Shown here in pieces: positions 6,465 through 14,112 of a DNA stretch of 42,341 nucleotides (the first letter of the stretch is position 1; each line of letters starts with the position of its first letter). A program made the position numbers and the translations under genes. This DNA is from Anaerolineae bacterium (GTDB lineage Bacteria; Chloroflexota; Anaerolineae; Aggregatilineales; Phototrophicaceae), in the NCBI GenBank assembly GCA_025454525.1, contig JALOOG010000023.1, forward strand, positions 1-42,341, written 5' to 3'. The notes under the pieces were generated by a model. It saw only the letters and a list, made by a program, of their open reading frames with translations, was not told the DNA's origin and made no database searches.

Positions 6465-7796
6465 ATGACCAATTTGGATACACCAGAATTTGCAGTACCT
6501 GTCGAAAAACGTATTCCGACCAACGATTATCCCGCTCACATGCAGCCGATCCCACCTTCGCGCATGTTTGAGATCAAAAACGCGCTGGATCGTTACGTCG
6601 CTAACACCGGCGCAGGCGCAGTGACCTACGATGCTTCTCAAGGCGATGGCGGAGCGAGTCTGCCCGGTGTGCCACCAGAGTTATTGATGCGAGCCGCAGA
6701 ATTACACGTCAAACACGGCACCGGTTACGATCAACCCTTCGGCACAAAACAATTTCGCCAAGTGACCGCGGAAAAGTATTGGCAATTAAACGCTGCTTCA
6801 GGGTGGACTCCCGAAAACATCATCTTCACGCAAGGCGGACGCGATGGGCTAAATAAGGCCTATAACGCGATGATCTCACTCGGACATGGGCGCATTGGCG
6901 ATCTGTTGGTGGTTTCGCGTGTGCCGTGGATCACCTACAATTGGGGGCCTTATGGGATCGGCTTAAATGTGTTACGCGCCCCCGGTCAACCCAGTGAAGG
7001 TTGGCGTTATACCCCCGACTCGATCCGCGCAACCGCACAATTTGCCCAACAACACGGTTATCAGATCGCGGGGCTTGTGATCACCTCACCCGATAATCCC
7101 ACTGGCCGCACCACGCCGCTTGAAGAACAGATCGAATTAGCGCACGCCGCATTGGATAGCGGATATGCTTTTGTCCTGTTTGATTGGATTTACCATTGGG
7201 TGACAGACGGCGGGCCGTCCGACATCAACACCGTTTTACAAGCGTTTGACAAAGATCAACGGGAGCGTTTGATGTTCTTAGACGGTCTCACCAAAAGCCT
7301 CGGCGGATCAAACGTGCGAAGCGGACATCTGGTTGCGGGCAGCAAGGTGATCAAACACATCAATGGACAAGCCTCGCATGGGGTTGTCCCGTCTTACTTC
7401 GCTCAGGCGGTGGCAATCGCCGCATATGAGATGGGTATGGGTGAGGCGGCCAAGACGATCCTTGAACCCACTAAACAGAGTCGCCATATCCTACGGGCGG
7501 CCTTAGAGCGTGAAGGCATCCCGTTTATCATGGGTGATGGTTATTACGCCTTTATCGACTGCACACAATACATTGAAGCGGGCAAAGCATCTGGCAAGTT
7601 ATCCCTGTTAGACGGTGCGATCGATAGCGCCTCGTTAGGGGGCTATTTAGGGGAAACTTTCGGTATCACCGTTGTACCGGGTGTGTATTTCTCTGAGGCG
7701 GGCGCGAATTGGGTACGCTTTAGTTATGCCTTGCCCCCGGAGATCACGACTCAAGCGGTGGAGCGCCTGTTTGAGGGACTAAAATCGCTCTTTTAA
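6465..7796 (+). CDS. PLP-dependent aminotransferase (class I/II fold)
   Basis: A 443-residue fold-type I aminotransferase. The substrate-carboxylate and PLP motif SPDNPTGR and the Schiff-base lysine in DGLTKSLGGSNVRSGH are clear, along with FDWIYHW in the cofactor pocket and a C-terminal small domain with WVRFSYALP. It moves an amino group between an amino acid and a 2-oxo acid; the exact substrate is not evident. I chose ATG 6465 because GAGGAT lies 5 bases upstream; ATG 6426, 13 codons earlier, follows the efp terminator with no ribosome binding site. It is the first gene of a run with DUF3467 (30 bases on) and translin. Confidence 0.9.
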   Translation: MTNLDTPEFAVPVEKRIPTNDYPAHMQPIPPSRMFEIKNALDRYVANTGAGAVTYDASQGDGGASLPGVPPELLMRAAELHVKHGTGYDQPFGTKQFRQVTAEKYWQLNAASGWTPENIIFTQGGRDGLNKAYNAMISLGHGRIGDLLVVSRVPWITYNWGPYGIGLNVLRAPGQPSEGWRYTPDSIRATAQFAQQHGYQIAGLVITSPDNPTGRTTPLEEQIELAHAALDSGYAFVLFDWIYHWVTDGGPSDINTVLQAFDKDQRERLMFLDGLTKSLGGSNVRSGHLVAGSKVIKHINGQASHGVVPSYFAQAVAIAAYEMGMGEAAKTILEPTKQSRHILRAALEREGIPFIMGDGYYAFIDCTQYIEAGKASGKLSLLDGAIDSASLGGYLGETFGITVVPGVYFSEAGANWVRFSYALPPEITTQAVERLFEGLKSLF

Positions 7797-7826
7797 GTTT
7801 AGGATGAAGAAGGATCAAAGATAGAG

Positions 7827-8144
7827 ATGACCACGCCCACCCATAAACCACCCCAACTTCGCTTAGAAGTGCCGGCCAATCTTAGCGCGATCTACGCTAA
7901 CGCTGTGGTGATCACCCAAACCCACAGCGAGATCTTTCTGGACTTTGTGCAGATCATCCCGAATAACCCGAATGCCCGTGTCCAGACTCGGATCGCGATG
8001 ACTCCGGCCAATGCCAAGCTGTTTTTACAGGCGTTGGAGCAGAACTTGGATCGTTTTGAGGAAAAACACGGAGAGATCGATCTGCCCCCCAAGCCACAAA
8101 GCCTTGCGGATCTGCTCTTTAATCCGCTAAAGCCAGAGGAATAA
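7827..8144 (+). CDS. DUF3467 protein
   Basis: 105 residues matching the small beta-rich DUF3467 family in its hallmark pattern: YANAVVITQTHSEIFLDFVQIIP, then TRIAMTPANAKLFLQALEQNLDRFEEKHG. The family has no established function and is widespread in bacteria, often with metabolic or signalling neighbours. It sits 30 bases after the aminotransferase and 3 bases before the translin gene, so the three are likely one transcript. No membrane segment or signal peptide. Confidence 0.85.
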   Translation: MTTPTHKPPQLRLEVPANLSAIYANAVVITQTHSEIFLDFVQIIPNNPNARVQTRIAMTPANAKLFLQALEQNLDRFEEKHGEIDLPPKPQSLADLLFNPLKPEE

Positions 8145-8147
8145 GGG

Positions 8148-8783
8148 GTGATGGAAGCCCTGTATCAAATCACGCAAGGGATACGTGAGGTCTTAGGTGA
8201 AAAAGATGCTGCCCGTGATCTGGCGGTGCGTCGCTCACGCGAGTTGATCCGCCATTGTTCGGAGTGTATTCGGGCAGTGCATCGGCGTGAATGGGATGAG
8301 GTGGATCGTAAGTTAGCGGTGATTCAGAGTGCCGGTGAGGAAATGCGGGCCGGCGTTGCTGGACATCCCGATTTGTATCATACCGGTTACACACAAGACG
8401 CATTTAAAGAGTTAGTTGAGGCGCATATCACAGCGGCGATCATCCGCGATCAAACCCTCCCGACTCCGGCGTTGTTGGGTGTGCCGTCCTCTACTTATCT
8501 TTTGGGGATGGCCGAAGCGGCCACCGAATTACGCCGCTTTATCTTAGACCTGATGCGCCTTGATGTGAGTCATAGCGCCGAGGCCGAGCGGTTGTTAACT
8601 TGGATGGACGCGATCTATGAGGAATTAGTCACTTTCGACTTTCCCGACGCGATCACCTATGGCTTACGTCGTCAAACCGATGTGGTGCGTGGGGTCTTAG
8701 AACGGACACGCGGCGATCTGACGACTAGTTTACGTCAACAACGCTTACAAGATGCACTGCAACGTTTAGAGTCGCGATTATAA
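8148..8783 (+). CDS. Translin-family protein
   Basis: A 211-residue all-helical protein with the translin pattern: RRSRELIRHCSECIRAVHRRE near the start, LVEAHITAAII in the middle, LGVPSSTYLLGMAEAATELRR, and FDFPDAITYGLRRQTDVVRG with ERTRGDLTTSLRQ at the end. Eukaryotic translin binds single-stranded RNA/DNA and, with TRAX, forms an RNase (C3PO); bacterial and archaeal members form octamers of unclear role. The start is GTG 8148 or ATG 8151, since GAGGA at 8136-8140 serves both. A strong hairpin (8789-8825) separates it from the convergent peptidase gene. Confidence 0.85.
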   Translation: MMEALYQITQGIREVLGEKDAARDLAVRRSRELIRHCSECIRAVHRREWDEVDRKLAVIQSAGEEMRAGVAGHPDLYHTGYTQDAFKELVEAHITAAIIRDQTLPTPALLGVPSSTYLLGMAEAATELRRFILDLMRLDVSHSAEAERLLTWMDAIYEELVTFDFPDAITYGLRRQTDVVRGVLERTRGDLTTSLRQQRLQDALQRLESRL

Positions 8784-8788
8784 AGGAA

Positions 8789-8825
8789 GTGTTCCGCTTT
8801 CCTAAAACAATAGGAAAGCGGACAC
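8789..8825. terminator. Bidirectional terminator between translin and M23 peptidase genes
   Basis: GTGTTCCGCTTTCCT and AGGAAAGCGGACAC pair over 14 bp with one bulged T and an 8-base loop. It lies between two convergent stops and ends in CCCTTT on one side and TCCTTTAT on the other, so it can serve both directions. Confidence 0.75.
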
Positions 8826-8828
8826 CCT

Positions 8829-10001
8829 TTAGCGTAAGAACATCATCAACGGGTCAATCAGACCGCTCCGGATCTGTGACCAACCTGGGAAAGTCGGATT
8901 CGCCGAAGCGCGCAATTCCAGATGGAGATGCGGCCCGGTGGAGTTACCGGTGTTACCATTTGCGCCGATCTGTTGGTTGGCGGTCAGCGTTTGATTGGCG
9001 TTCACAGAGCGATATTTGAGGTGGGCATACATCGCATAGATGTGCCACCCCCCGAATCCCAGTGAAGCGAGTGTATTTTGGGTTGCGCTTGGCAATTGAT
9101 CATGGGTATAGCGCACGATCACAAAATGGCCGTAGCCGAACGCCCAATTCGGATCGTTAAAGATCCGCGTGTCCCCTAAGCTAAAGCCGTGCATCAGGGT
9201 ACTGGGCCGATCCGGCACGCAATTTTTACAATCCATCACCCGCACGACGAGACCTCCCAGAGGCCCTGCGAACATGGGTTCACCGTCGGCCCCACCGTAA
9301 TCGACCCCATCATGGCCATTGGGGCCCTGATACCCGCGCACAAACACGTATTTATCCATCGGAACGGGATAGAGACGTGAACGATCATAAGCGATATTGC
9401 GGGTGGTGACGGGAGTCGTCGGTGGTGTTGGTGTCGGAGGGGTGACAGGGGGTGGGGCGGTGGTAGTCGGAGGTGTGGTGACAGGGGGGGACGTGGTGAT
9501 GGTCGGAGTCGGAGGTGTGGTGACAGAAGGGGGCGCGGTGGTAGTCGGAGTCGGAGGTGTGGTGACAGTAACGGTTGTGGCCGGTGTCTCTACTTTGACG
9601 GTTTCCGGTGTAACGGTGACAGTTGTATCCCCCGTTTGCACGACAACTTGTGGGCGCTTGTTCGCATCACGAGCAAAGGTAAAGGCATGAGTCGGTGTGG
9701 GGATTACCCCGTAACCCCATTGGGTAAAATCGCCAGAGATACCAACGACATGGCCGCGTACCCATCCCTCTTGACCGTTGGGAAAACGCAACTTAAACCA
9801 TTGGTAAATCCGTGAGCGATCAAAGTCATCCGGGGTTTTATTCACATCTGGTTGAATATCCAAGACCGCTAAACGTGTCATGCCTTTGACGGCTTTAAAC
9901 GTCAAGGCTGGAAACGTGGTTCCGGCCCCACTTCGCACTGTAAACTCGCTGATCTTATTGTTGGGATCCAATAATCCTAAAATGTCTGCAAAATGGCTCA
10001 T
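8829..10001 (-). CDS. M23 metallopeptidase with N-terminal SH3-like domain and Thr/Pro linker
   Basis: 390 residues from ATG 10001 (GGGGGTT upstream); an in-frame ATG 13 codons earlier has no ribosome site. Residues ~1-115 resemble a bacterial SH3 domain (VRSGAGTTFPAL). A low-complexity Thr/Pro/Val linker (about 120-205) follows. The C-terminal LytM/M23 domain has the zinc motifs HDGVDYG and GPHLHLEL and a central AHLKYR. M23 enzymes cut peptidoglycan cross-bridges. No signal peptide is visible from either start, which is odd for a cell-wall enzyme: either export is non-classical, the start is mis-set, or it is a phage-endolysin-like protein. Confidence 0.85.
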   Translation of the reverse strand: MSHFADILGLLDPNNKISEFTVRSGAGTTFPALTFKAVKGMTRLAVLDIQPDVNKTPDDFDRSRIYQWFKLRFPNGQEGWVRGHVVGISGDFTQWGYGVIPTPTHAFTFARDANKRPQVVVQTGDTTVTVTPETVKVETPATTVTVTTPPTPTTTAPPSVTTPPTPTITTSPPVTTPPTTTAPPPVTPPTPTPPTTPVTTRNIAYDRSRLYPVPMDKYVFVRGYQGPNGHDGVDYGGADGEPMFAGPLGGLVVRVMDCKNCVPDRPSTLMHGFSLGDTRIFNDPNWAFGYGHFVIVRYTHDQLPSATQNTLASLGFGGWHIYAMYAHLKYRSVNANQTLTANQQIGANGNTGNSTGPHLHLELRASANPTFPGWSQIRSGLIDPLMMFLR

Positions 10002-10070
10002 GGCCAACCCCCCATTGTGAAGTAACTTAAACACCTTCAATCATGACAAGCGTTGTCTATTCGTGCAAAT

Positions 10071-10142
10071 TTAGAAAATGATGACACCAAACACGCCGAA
10101 CAACACGATACCAGGGATAAACGCAATGCCCGCCTTAACGAT
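10071..10142 (-). repeat. 72-bp tandem duplicate of the next gene's 3' end (outer copy)
   Basis: This repeats 10143-10214 with period 72 and three mismatches, and includes its own TAA stop. It lies beyond the real stop and is therefore not translated. It encodes the same last 23 residues (IVKAGIAFIPGIVLFG.. FGVIIF) with one V/L change and two silent changes. Confidence 0.9.
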
Positions 10143-11381
10143 TTAGAAAATGATGACACCAAACAAGCCAAACAACACGATACCAGGGATAAACGCAATG
10201 CCCGCCTTGACGATATTGAAGTTATACGATGCAGCCGTGGTCTTTACCGCTTCATACGCGGTTGAAAAATTCAAAAGCGCGACTCCACCCGTTGCCAATA
10301 ATAAGAATGAGCCACCATTTGCTTCAAACGCAAGAATCACCAAGAGACCGCTTACCAACAAAATCCCTAATGCGCGAGTCATGATCACGGTTGCGATCAT
10401 GTGTATGTAATACGGTAATCGTCCTACGCCGCCAAGGATTGTAGCGATCACATGGCCCGCCAATGCGGTTAAAAAGGTAATGGTTAACATGATGCCGGTC
10501 GTGATCAAAGCTGTGGGGATCACCTCAACAAAACTGGCGTTTCTTAGATTGGTCGCAGTACCGAACAAATTCGGATCGGGGATAAATTCGGTAAAGCGGA
10601 TCGGTTTACCTGAGGAGTCGTTCTCAAGCGAGATGTAGACTTGTGGGAAAGTGTCTGCTGCTAAACGACCTTCGGCGATCGCATCATTCACAGCGGTGAG
10701 ATTCGCCTCATACGCCCTAAGATAACGTTTGGACATCTCGATCGTGACAAACAACAAGATCATCGCACCGATGATCAATAACCCTGCAAACAAGGCATAA
10801 TCAAAGATCACATCGCGCCATGACCCTTTCGCGATCTTCTCGTTATGTTGATCGATCTCTTTTTGGAGTTTTTGACGGCCTTCCCGCTCAATCGCATTTT
10901 TAAATTCGCCTTTATCCGTCAACTTAGCGAAGGCCTCATCGGTGTCAATGCCGGTGACGTTCTGTACGACGCTGATAAAATAGGAATCATAACGCAAATT
11001 CGGGTTGACTTTCATCGCTTCAGCCAAGATCTTCATCGCTTTGGCGCTATTGCCATTTAGGTGCATGGTCAAAGCGGAATTGACGATCTGATTAGCGCGT
11101 TGCTCCTGATCCGCCGTCACTTTGACAGGAGGCGGGGGTTTCGGTTTGTCGGTTTTGCCTTTGTCGGGCGCTTCAGGGGTTTTGATCTCGCCTAATTGTT
11201 GTCGGATGTAAACTCCGGCCTTCCGTGCCAATTCACGGATCTCTGGATCGGGATCATCCTCGCACATCAAGGCAAGTTTTTTCAGTGCATCGCGATCCAA
11301 TTCCCGCGCCACGCCCTTCACCGCTGCTTTACGCTTAGCGGGATCACGGTCATTTAACTGTTTTAGATGTTCTTTGCCCAT
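10143..11381 (-). CDS. HEAT-repeat / Yip1-like multi-pass membrane protein
   Basis: 412 residues. The N-terminus (1-70) looks like one or two HEAT-type repeats (DRDPAKRKAAVKGVARELDRDALKKLA). A Pro-rich linker and a TPR-like helical segment (about 95-130, AKAMKILAEAMKVNPNLRY) follow. The C-terminal half carries about six membrane segments in the style of the Yip1 family. I do not know its role; the soluble repeats suggest a scaffold. The 24 terminal codons are duplicated tandemly downstream. Start ATG 11381; candidate extended -10 TGTTATCCT on the minus strand at 11417-11425. Confidence 0.65.
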   Translation of the reverse strand: MGKEHLKQLNDRDPAKRKAAVKGVARELDRDALKKLALMCEDDPDPEIRELARKAGVYIRQQLGEIKTPEAPDKGKTDKPKPPPPVKVTADQEQRANQIVNSALTMHLNGNSAKAMKILAEAMKVNPNLRYDSYFISVVQNVTGIDTDEAFAKLTDKGEFKNAIEREGRQKLQKEIDQHNEKIAKGSWRDVIFDYALFAGLLIIGAMILLFVTIEMSKRYLRAYEANLTAVNDAIAEGRLAADTFPQVYISLENDSSGKPIRFTEFIPDPNLFGTATNLRNASFVEVIPTALITTGIMLTITFLTALAGHVIATILGGVGRLPYYIHMIATVIMTRALGILLVSGLLVILAFEANGGSFLLLATGGVALLNFSTAYEAVKTTAASYNFNIVKAGIAFIPGIVLFGLFGVIIF

Positions 11382-11416
11382 ACCCGCTCATTTCACTAAA
11401 AAATGATTGCATCATC

Positions 11417-11425
11417 AGGATAACA
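11417..11425 (-). promoter_or_regulatory. Candidate extended -10 of the HEAT/Yip1-like gene
   Basis: On the minus strand TGTTATCCT lies 36-44 bases upstream of the ATG. No convincing -35 is paired with it at standard spacing (TTGGCA is too close). Confidence 0.35.
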
Positions 11426-11478
11426 TAAGCTCATCTTGCCAAGTGTTAAAACTGTTCACAGATCACAGACTTGTAAGC

Positions 11479-13101
11479 TTAGAACGCGGCCACTTGTCCA
11501 TCTTTGCGCGGGTCACTGCCTCCAAATAAGACACCCGTTTCGGGATCGCGATAGATGATATGGCCATCTCCGAATAGATTACGCCCGCGTCCTGTGATCG
11601 GTCGGATCGGATGCCCTAATTCTGCAAGGCGTGCCATGGTTTTCAGGGGAATGCCGTCTTCTAAAGCCAACACGCTATGACCTGTGCCGTCCATCAAACA
11701 CCAACGCGGCCGATTAAGTGCTTCTTGGGGATTTAGGTGATCGTCGATCAGGGCATTGATCACTTGAAAATGGCCTTGGGGTTGCATAAACCCACCCATC
11801 ACCCCAAAGGGAGCGTACAAGGCCCCCTCTTTCACCGCTAAACCGGGGATGATCGTGTGATACGGACGTTTACCCCCTTGTAAAACGTTCGGATGAGCAG
11901 GATCAAGCTCAAAGTTTGCACCGCGATTCTGCAAAAATACCCCCGTTCCTTGAGCGACGATCCCCGTCCCAAAGCCCATATACAGGCTATTGATAAACGA
12001 ACAAGCATTGCCTTCACCGTCCACGACGCACAAGTAGATCGTATCTGATCCGCGTAAAGGTGCGCCATAAGTAGGGGGGAGCATGGCGCGTTCCGGTTGG
12101 ATCAAAGCGCGCCGTTGTGCTAAATACCCGGAATTTAATAGATCGTCCGTCGGCACAGTTTGATAAGCAGGATCGGCGATATATTGACGGGCATCGGCAA
12201 ACGCTAAGCGCATGGACTCGACCATCAGATGCAAACGTTCCGGCGAGTCCCAAGGCAAATCGGCTAATGGGAGATCACGGGCGATGCCCATCGCGATCAA
12301 GGCCGCTAACCCTTGTCCATTCGGGGGGCATTCGTACACTGTCACCCCGTGATAATCGATCGCGATCGGGATTTCCCATGTGGAATGATGCGATTTGAGG
12401 TCATCATGCGTCATCAGTCCGCCTTGTTCTTGGATCGTGGTGATGATCGAATCTGCCACTGGCCCCGTATAAAACGCGGCCGCTCCCCCTTCGGCGATCG
12501 CTTGGAAGGTATTTGCAAGTCCCGGTAAGCGCATGACTTGGCCGACTCGTGGCGCACGTCCATGCGGTAAATACTCCTCTGTATGAGGACGACTGCGTAA
12601 AAAGGTCTCTGATGCTTGCCATGATGAACCGAACACGGGCGCAACCGGATAACCTTCACGGGCATAGTGGATCGCGTCTCTCAACACCTCTTTTAGGGTC
12701 ATCCGTCCGTGTCGTTGTAAGAGATCTTGCCAACCCATTACCGCGCCTGGGACCGTGATCGCATGGGCGCTCCGTTCAGGGATCGATCCGGTGATGCCCA
12801 ATTGTGTGAGCGTCTCCACATTTAAAGCGGATGGAGCGCGTCCACTGCCATTTAAGGCGCTCACCGTGTTGGTTTTTGCCTCATAAAATAAAGCGAAACA
12901 ATCTCCACCGATGCCCGTAGAAGCGGGATCAGTGACATGCACGACTGAAGCCGCAGCGATTGCTGCATCCGCAGCATTGCCCCCTTGCCGTAGGATCTGT
13001 AACCCGGCCTCGGAGGCTAAGGGGTTATTGGTCGCGACCATCCCCCGCCGTGAGACCACCATGGAGCGCCGTGAATTAAAGTCAAAGCTCATTTGTTTCA
13101 T
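11479..13101 (-). CDS. Gamma-glutamyltransferase family protein (YwrD-like)
   Basis: A 540-residue Ntn-hydrolase proenzyme. Typical features are ATNNPLASEAGLQILRQGGNAADAA near the start, the GIGGD motif, and the presumed autocleavage threonine in GSDTIYLCVVDGEGN, followed by NSLYMGFGTG and GTGVFLQNRG. The family cuts gamma-glutamyl bonds of glutathione and related compounds; YwrD-like members are less well characterised and may use other amides. No signal peptide is seen, so a cytoplasmic location is likely, unlike E. coli Ggt. Start ATG 13101 chosen because AAAGG lies 8 bases upstream; an upstream TTG overlaps that site. Confidence 0.88.
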   Translation of the reverse strand: MKQMSFDFNSRRSMVVSRRGMVATNNPLASEAGLQILRQGGNAADAAIAAASVVHVTDPASTGIGGDCFALFYEAKTNTVSALNGSGRAPSALNVETLTQLGITGSIPERSAHAITVPGAVMGWQDLLQRHGRMTLKEVLRDAIHYAREGYPVAPVFGSSWQASETFLRSRPHTEEYLPHGRAPRVGQVMRLPGLANTFQAIAEGGAAAFYTGPVADSIITTIQEQGGLMTHDDLKSHHSTWEIPIAIDYHGVTVYECPPNGQGLAALIAMGIARDLPLADLPWDSPERLHLMVESMRLAFADARQYIADPAYQTVPTDDLLNSGYLAQRRALIQPERAMLPPTYGAPLRGSDTIYLCVVDGEGNACSFINSLYMGFGTGIVAQGTGVFLQNRGANFELDPAHPNVLQGGKRPYHTIIPGLAVKEGALYAPFGVMGGFMQPQGHFQVINALIDDHLNPQEALNRPRWCLMDGTGHSVLALEDGIPLKTMARLAELGHPIRPITGRGRNLFGDGHIIYRDPETGVLFGGSDPRKDGQVAAF

Positions 13102-13120
13102 CGTGCGACCTTTCAAGGGT

Positions 13121-13160
13121 AAATCAAAAGCGATCCTATGTTGAGCGGATCGCTTTGATC
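13121..13160 (-). terminator. Rho-independent terminator of the DUF4177 gene
   Basis: On the minus strand AAAGCGATCC, a 10-base loop and GGATCGCTTT form a 10-bp stem running into TTTTGATTT. It lies between the DUF4177 stop (13192) and the gamma-glutamyltransferase start (13101), so the latter needs its own promoter close by. Confidence 0.75.
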
Positions 13161-13191
13161 ATGACTTGGAATCGCCGAAAAACCAAATAAT

Positions 13192-13434
13192 TTACGGGTT
13201 GGGGGGCGCGGGCGCTTTCGGTTTGGTCATCGTGGGGGCGCGTTTAAAAATAAACGTGTTGCCATTATCCCCCGTAGCTACTCCGACCATTTCCCAACCT
13301 TGCGTTCCAACTAAGTTCATCACTTCGGCCAAGTTTTTGTTTTTCAGTTCCGGTTGCATCACCCCATTCACATAAAACTTGGTAGTGCCGTAATTGCGAG
13401 AAGACTCTAAGGTCAAATATTCCCAGCGCTGCAT
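13192..13434 (-). CDS. DUF4177 protein
   Basis: 80 residues with the DUF4177 pattern: N-terminal WEYLTLESS, a central segment ending LVGTQGWEMVGVATGDNGNTFIFKR, and a disordered Pro/Ala-rich tail. Function is unknown; these small beta-alpha proteins occur singly in many bacteria. Start ATG is followed by QRWEYLTLE, the usual beginning of the family. It stands alone, with its own terminator at 13121-13160. Confidence 0.8.
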   Translation of the reverse strand: MQRWEYLTLESSRNYGTTKFYVNGVMQPELKNKNLAEVMNLVGTQGWEMVGVATGDNGNTFIFKRAPTMTKPKAPAPPNP

Positions 13435-13497
13435 AGCGTTTTATCCTTAGTTCAACAGATAACGGTTCTATTTTAAGGGATTTTAACCGATCAACGG

Positions 13498-14100
13498 CTA
13501 GGACTTTTGATTGACAAAGTAATATTCATATTCCATGTGGTTTGCTGTCCAACGGGCCTGTTCTACCCCATGTAATCGCTCTACTACATACAACGACATA
13601 TCGATCCCCGCGGAGATCCCCGCCGAAGTGATTACCTTGCCATTATCTACGTAACGCTCACCCCGGCATAACGTCACGGTGGGATCGGCGGCTTGCAATT
13701 CTTCAAAGGCGGTGTGATAGGTGGTTGCGGAAAGCCCCTGTAGAAAGCCCGCTTTAGCCAACATTAACGCCCCTGTGCAGACCGATAACACCAACTCCGC
13801 GTTTTGCCCTTGCTTCTGAATCCATTCGATCAGATTAGGATTGTTCATGGCAGTGCGCGTCCCGCGTCCACCTGGGACAAGGATAATATCCGCCGTGGGC
13901 GCATCAAGGATCGTATAACGTGGCAATACGGTTAACCCATTACGCGCTACTACTGGGCGATGATTCTCCGCCACAAGATACACCTGAAATTGTTCCTGAT
14001 CGGTTTGTGGATCGCGAGTGACGGCGAATACCTCAAACGGCCCACAAAAATCCAACACTTCGACATCATCAAAGATCAAAATTGCTAATTTGCGTGGCAT
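13498..14100 (-). CDS. DJ-1/PfpI family protein
   Basis: 200 residues, full length for the family. The nucleophile elbow is VLSVCTGAL with Cys108, the acidic partner lies in DDVEVLDFCGPFEVF (Glu14), and the GISAGIDMSLYVVERLHG helix is present. This arrangement is closest to the isonitrile hydratase/GATase1-like branch; other members are deglycases, proteases or regulators fused to AraC domains, which are absent here. The substrate is not predictable. It starts 12 bases after the stop of the PP2C-like gene, so these two probably share a transcript. Confidence 0.88.
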   Translation of the reverse strand: MPRKLAILIFDDVEVLDFCGPFEVFAVTRDPQTDQEQFQVYLVAENHRPVVARNGLTVLPRYTILDAPTADIILVPGGRGTRTAMNNPNLIEWIQKQGQNAELVLSVCTGALMLAKAGFLQGLSATTYHTAFEELQAADPTVTLCRGERYVDNGKVITSAGISAGIDMSLYVVERLHGVEQARWTANHMEYEYYFVNQKS

Positions 14101-14112
14101 TTTCTCCGCTCC

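Noticed and set aside
9397-9690. Plus-strand ORF made of Gly/Val repeats
   Set aside because: It is the antisense shadow of the Thr/Pro linker of the M23 peptidase; no ribosome site and composition explained by the real gene.
10053-10265. ORF with an internal NDLENDDTKQAKQHD-type repeat
   Set aside because: The repeat is just the antisense reading of the 72-bp tandem duplication; no start signal.
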